Source of the DNA: Lederbergia galactosidilytica
GTDB lineage: Bacteria > Bacillota > Bacilli > Bacillales > Bacillaceae_C
Length of the DNA: 64,000 nt
NCBI RefSeq assembly: GCF_017873565.1
Contig: NZ_JAGGKH010000013.1
Span: forward strand, 1-64,000
Direction of reading: 5' to 3'
Of the stretch, positions 61,887 through 64,000 are shown piece by piece; positions within the stretch are counted from its first letter, which is position 1; every line of letters starts with the position of its first letter. The notes below the pieces were generated by a model. That model saw only the letters and a program-made list of their open reading frames with translations, did not search any database and was not told the origin of the DNA. The position numbers and the translations under genes were made by a program.

Positions 61887-63326
61887 TTAATACGCCTTCG
61901 CCCAATAGACCATTTCTTTTGCTTCATTTCCACAACAGATACAAGTATCAGCTATCTTTTCCTGTTCAAAGGGAATACAACGTGATGTTGCCTGTGTTTC
62001 TTCCTTTATTTTCTCTTCACAATGAATATCTCCACACCACATTGCTTTTATAAAACCTGGATTTTCTGCAAGAATTTGTTTAAATTCGTCCATATTCGTA
62101 GCGATGGCTGTCTTTTGTTCACGATGGAGAAGCGCGCGCTTAAAGAGGTTTTCTTGAATTTCCTCCATTAAAATAGGTAAACGAGATTCTAAATCCTGTA
62201 AAGCAACGAATTCCTTTTCTCCTGTATCTCGACGAACTAGAACAACTTGATTTTTCTCAATATCTTTTGGACCCATTTCAATTCGAACTGGGATTCCTTT
62301 CATTTCACACTCGTTAAATTTCCATCCTGGTGATTTGTCGCTTGCATCCATTTCTATCCGGACTAAATTCTTTACTTGATCACGAAGGGAATAAGCTTTA
62401 TCTAATACCCCCTCTTTATGTTGGGCGATAGGGATAATAATAGCTTGTGTCGGAGCAATTTTTGGCGGTAGAACCAAGCCGCGATTATCTCCGTGCACCA
62501 TAATAAGGGCACCAAGCAAACGTGTTGTTACTCCCCAGGAAGTTTGGTGAACAAATTGGCTTTCCCCATTTTCATCTAAATACGTTATATCAAAGGCTTG
62601 AGCAAATCCGGAACCAAAATGATGAGATGTGCCTGATTGTAAAGCTTTTCCATCATGCATCAAGCTTTCAATCGTTAATGTATAATCAGCACCAGCAAAC
62701 TTTTCTTTCTCAGTTTTTCGTCCACGAAGCACTGGAATAGCTAAATAATTTTCTAACACATCCGTATAAACATTTAACATTTTTGCTGTTTCCTCTGCAG
62801 CCTCTTCATACGTTGCATGAGCAGTATGGCCTTCTTGCCAAAGAAATTCTAATGATCGTAAAAAGGGACGTGTCGTTTTTTCCCAACGAACAACATTACT
62901 CCATTGATTATACAGCATCGGCAAATCACGATAGGAATGAATATTCTTTGAATAATATTCACAAAACAAGGCTTCAGAGGTCGGACGTACAACCAATCGT
63001 TCACTTAATTCATTTTCCCCTCCATGTGTTACCCAAGCAACCTCAGGGGCAAAGCCTTCTACATGATCTTTTTCTTTTTGTAATAAACTTTCGGGAATAA
63101 ATAAAGGAAAAGAGACATTGGAATGACCAGTCGCTTTTATTTGTCGATCTAATTCATCTCGAATCCGTTCCCAAATCGCAAACCCATCAGGCTTAATGAT
63201 CATCGTTCCACGAACTGGACCATAATCAACTAAATTGGCCTGTTTTACAACATCTGTATACCATTGGGCAAAGTCTTCTTCCATCGCAGTAATTTTTTCC
63301 ACAAATTGCTTATTCCTTTTTCCCAT
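61887..63326 (-). CDS. proS: Prolyl-tRNA synthetase, archaeal/eukaryal (type 3) form
   Basis: A 479-aa class II synthetase that charges tRNA-Pro. It lacks the editing insertion of the usual long bacterial ProRS and has the archaeal-type arrangement. Motif 2 region is [18 protein letters not shown] (near 147-164) with QEGHTAHAT after it, motif 3 [17 protein letters not shown] (near 276-292), an anticodon domain from about 300, and a C-terminal zinc-type extension with Cys in CICCGNE (near 465) and CGDIHCEE. The ATG at 63326 follows AGAGGTG. A Pro-specific T-box lies directly upstream. Many Bacillus strains carry this as a second ProRS beside the bacterial one. Confidence 0.95.
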   Translation of the reverse strand: MGKRNKQFVEKITAMEEDFAQWYTDVVKQANLVDYGPVRGTMIIKPDGFAIWERIRDELDRQIKATGHSNVSFPLFIPESLLQKEKDHVEGFAPEVAWVTHGGENELSERLVVRPTSEALFCEYYSKNIHSYRDLPMLYNQWSNVVRWEKTTRPFLRSLEFLWQEGHTAHATYEEAAEETAKMLNVYTDVLENYLAIPVLRGRKTEKEKFAGADYTLTIESLMHDGKALQSGTSHHFGSGFAQAFDITYLDENGESQFVHQTSWGVTTRLLGALIMVHGDNRGLVLPPKIAPTQAIIIPIAQHKEGVLDKAYSLRDQVKNLVRIEMDASDKSPGWKFNECEMKGIPVRIEMGPKDIEKNQVVLVRRDTGEKEFVALQDLESRLPILMEEIQENLFKRALLHREQKTAIATNMDEFKQILAENPGFIKAMWCGDIHCEEKIKEETQATSRCIPFEQEKIADTCICCGNEAKEMVYWAKAY

Positions 63327-63444
63327 TTGCAACACCTCTTATTTATTTTTGGGTATTCGAAAAATATCCTTGAATATGATAGCGCCTTTTAATCTCGCAA
63401 TTCCCCTTATTTCTTCTACACGATGATTCGAATATTATTTTTGA

Positions 63445-63660
63445 AACACAAAAAGCCCCCACTCCAAAAGGACCGGGGACCGGTGGTACCACCCTTATTT
63501 ACACGGTTTAAGAAATCATGCACACTCAACTGAATAACGGCCAAAACCGCGCACATCTTCACTTTAGTTCCGAGGCGAACTCCAAGGCAGGTTCTAATTA
63601 GCATCTCTGGAAATTTACACCACCCATTTCCTCTCTAAAAAAGACGGCTAATTATACTAA
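63445..63660 (-). ncRNA. T-box leader of proS, proline specifier (CCU)
   Basis: Reading the minus strand, the T-box core AAGGGTGGTACCACC lies at 63497-63483. It is followed by a terminator (arms GTCCCCGGTCC and GGAGTGGGGGC, then TTTTTG) at 63483-63449. In stem I the specifier CCT is at 63591-63589 within GAA-CCT-GCC. It predicts that uncharged tRNA-Pro antiterminates proS. Confidence 0.9.
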
Positions 63661-64000
63661 TCCTTATCATCGATTTTTTAATATAAAAGTGAATTTATTA
63701 TAACAGAAAAAAGGAAAATAACAAAATATCGCTTGATTGTGAGTTTACTGATTCTCATTCAAAAGGACAATGATTGAAAAAGCTTTAGGTATTCGGTTAT
63801 CATGTAAAAAATATGAAGCGATACGCCACCCTAGAAATAGAATAGGAACGAGACTCCTGCGAGAAGTAAGGAGAGCGGAAAGGAAGCTTCTATCCATTTA
63901 CGGTATCCAAAATACGATAACTCATTCCACATTGTTTATTGATTACCCAAAATTCTAGTTTGCCATGACAAAACAAATGTACTTTGGGATACATCTTAAG
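63661..64000. other. Window end, no gene supported
   Basis: An open frame at 63770-63958 has no ribosome site and is crossed by a GC-rich block (GAACGAGACTCCTGCGAGAA near 63847) that resembles fragments of the Bacillus palindromic repeat class at 25828. Nothing else is recognisable. Confidence 0.45.

Noticed and set aside
63770-63958. Plus-strand open frame of 62 codons near the window end
   Set aside because: No ribosome site, no family signature, and it crosses a GC-rich repeat-like block.

Overview
The window is low-GC chromosomal DNA from an endospore-forming Bacillaceae (Bacillus or a close genus). The evidence is strong AGGAGG-type ribosome sites with many TTG/GTG starts, two T-box leaders, an agr-type quorum locus, a spore SASP gene (sspL), a BmrA-type exporter, YesMN/Lpl-type sugar transport genes and an extra archaeal-type prolyl-tRNA synthetase. 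Species cannot be fixed from the sequence alone.

Layout. 0.5-7 kb: a Gfo/Idh/MocA dehydrogenase; a T-box leader with a likely Met (AUG) specifier in front of a SAM hydrolase (DUF62); an LCP wall-teichoic ligase; a chemoreceptor; and a small unknown gene. 7.4-12.7 kb: two paralogous Lpl-type sugar-binding lipoproteins, one split by a single nonsense codon, a DUF624 protein and a dead PadR gene. 12.8-20.8 kb: a complete sucrose/oligosaccharide locus (GH13 glucosidase, GH32 fructosidase, ABC importer without ATPase, LacI regulator) with AAACGTTT operators sitting on consensus promoters. 21-25 kb: a TauE exporter facing an agr-like operon (soluble kinase, divergent AgrC-like receptor, AgrB, and a 40-aa cysteine-free AgrD found here as a small ORF). 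25-26 kb: an internally deleted IS1182 copy and a 127-bp palindromic repeat. 26-31 kb: two thioredoxin/CcdA operons plus a two-component system. Both operons share a nearly identical 24-bp element upstream.

31-39 kb: an alpha/beta hydrolase, serC, a sugar isomerase/AraC/isomerase/dehydrogenase cluster, a small unknown gene and sspL. 39-49.5 kb: a YkkCD-type SMR pair, a lipoprotein serpin, a PadR-HAAS-membrane protein operon with a repeated W-x-x-Y-P...W-W-P motif, a decayed two-component system in front of a bmrA-like exporter, a RAYT (REP-associated tyrosine transposase), and a FadR regulator with a CynX-type MFS transporter. 49.5-52.4 kb: a FAD-oxidoreductase fragment, IS200/IS605 remnants, and a VTC-domain protein with DUF4956. 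52.3-60 kb: an Lpl/Yte-type ABC importer with DUF624, all downstream of a YesMN-type two-component system. 60-63.7 kb: a hemolysin III homologue, a DUF1836 protein and proS under a Pro T-box.

The most interesting items are: (1) the Met-type T-box on a SAM hydrolase, whose reaction regenerates methionine; (2) the agr-like module with a Ser-based AIP precursor, an AgrC-like receptor lacking recognisable kinase boxes, and a separate soluble kinase in the same operon; (3) the RAYT with a family of GGGGACTG-core hairpins reused as transcription terminators of neighbouring genes and even encoding protein C-termini; (4) the shared 24-bp element that ties two redox operons to one two-component system.
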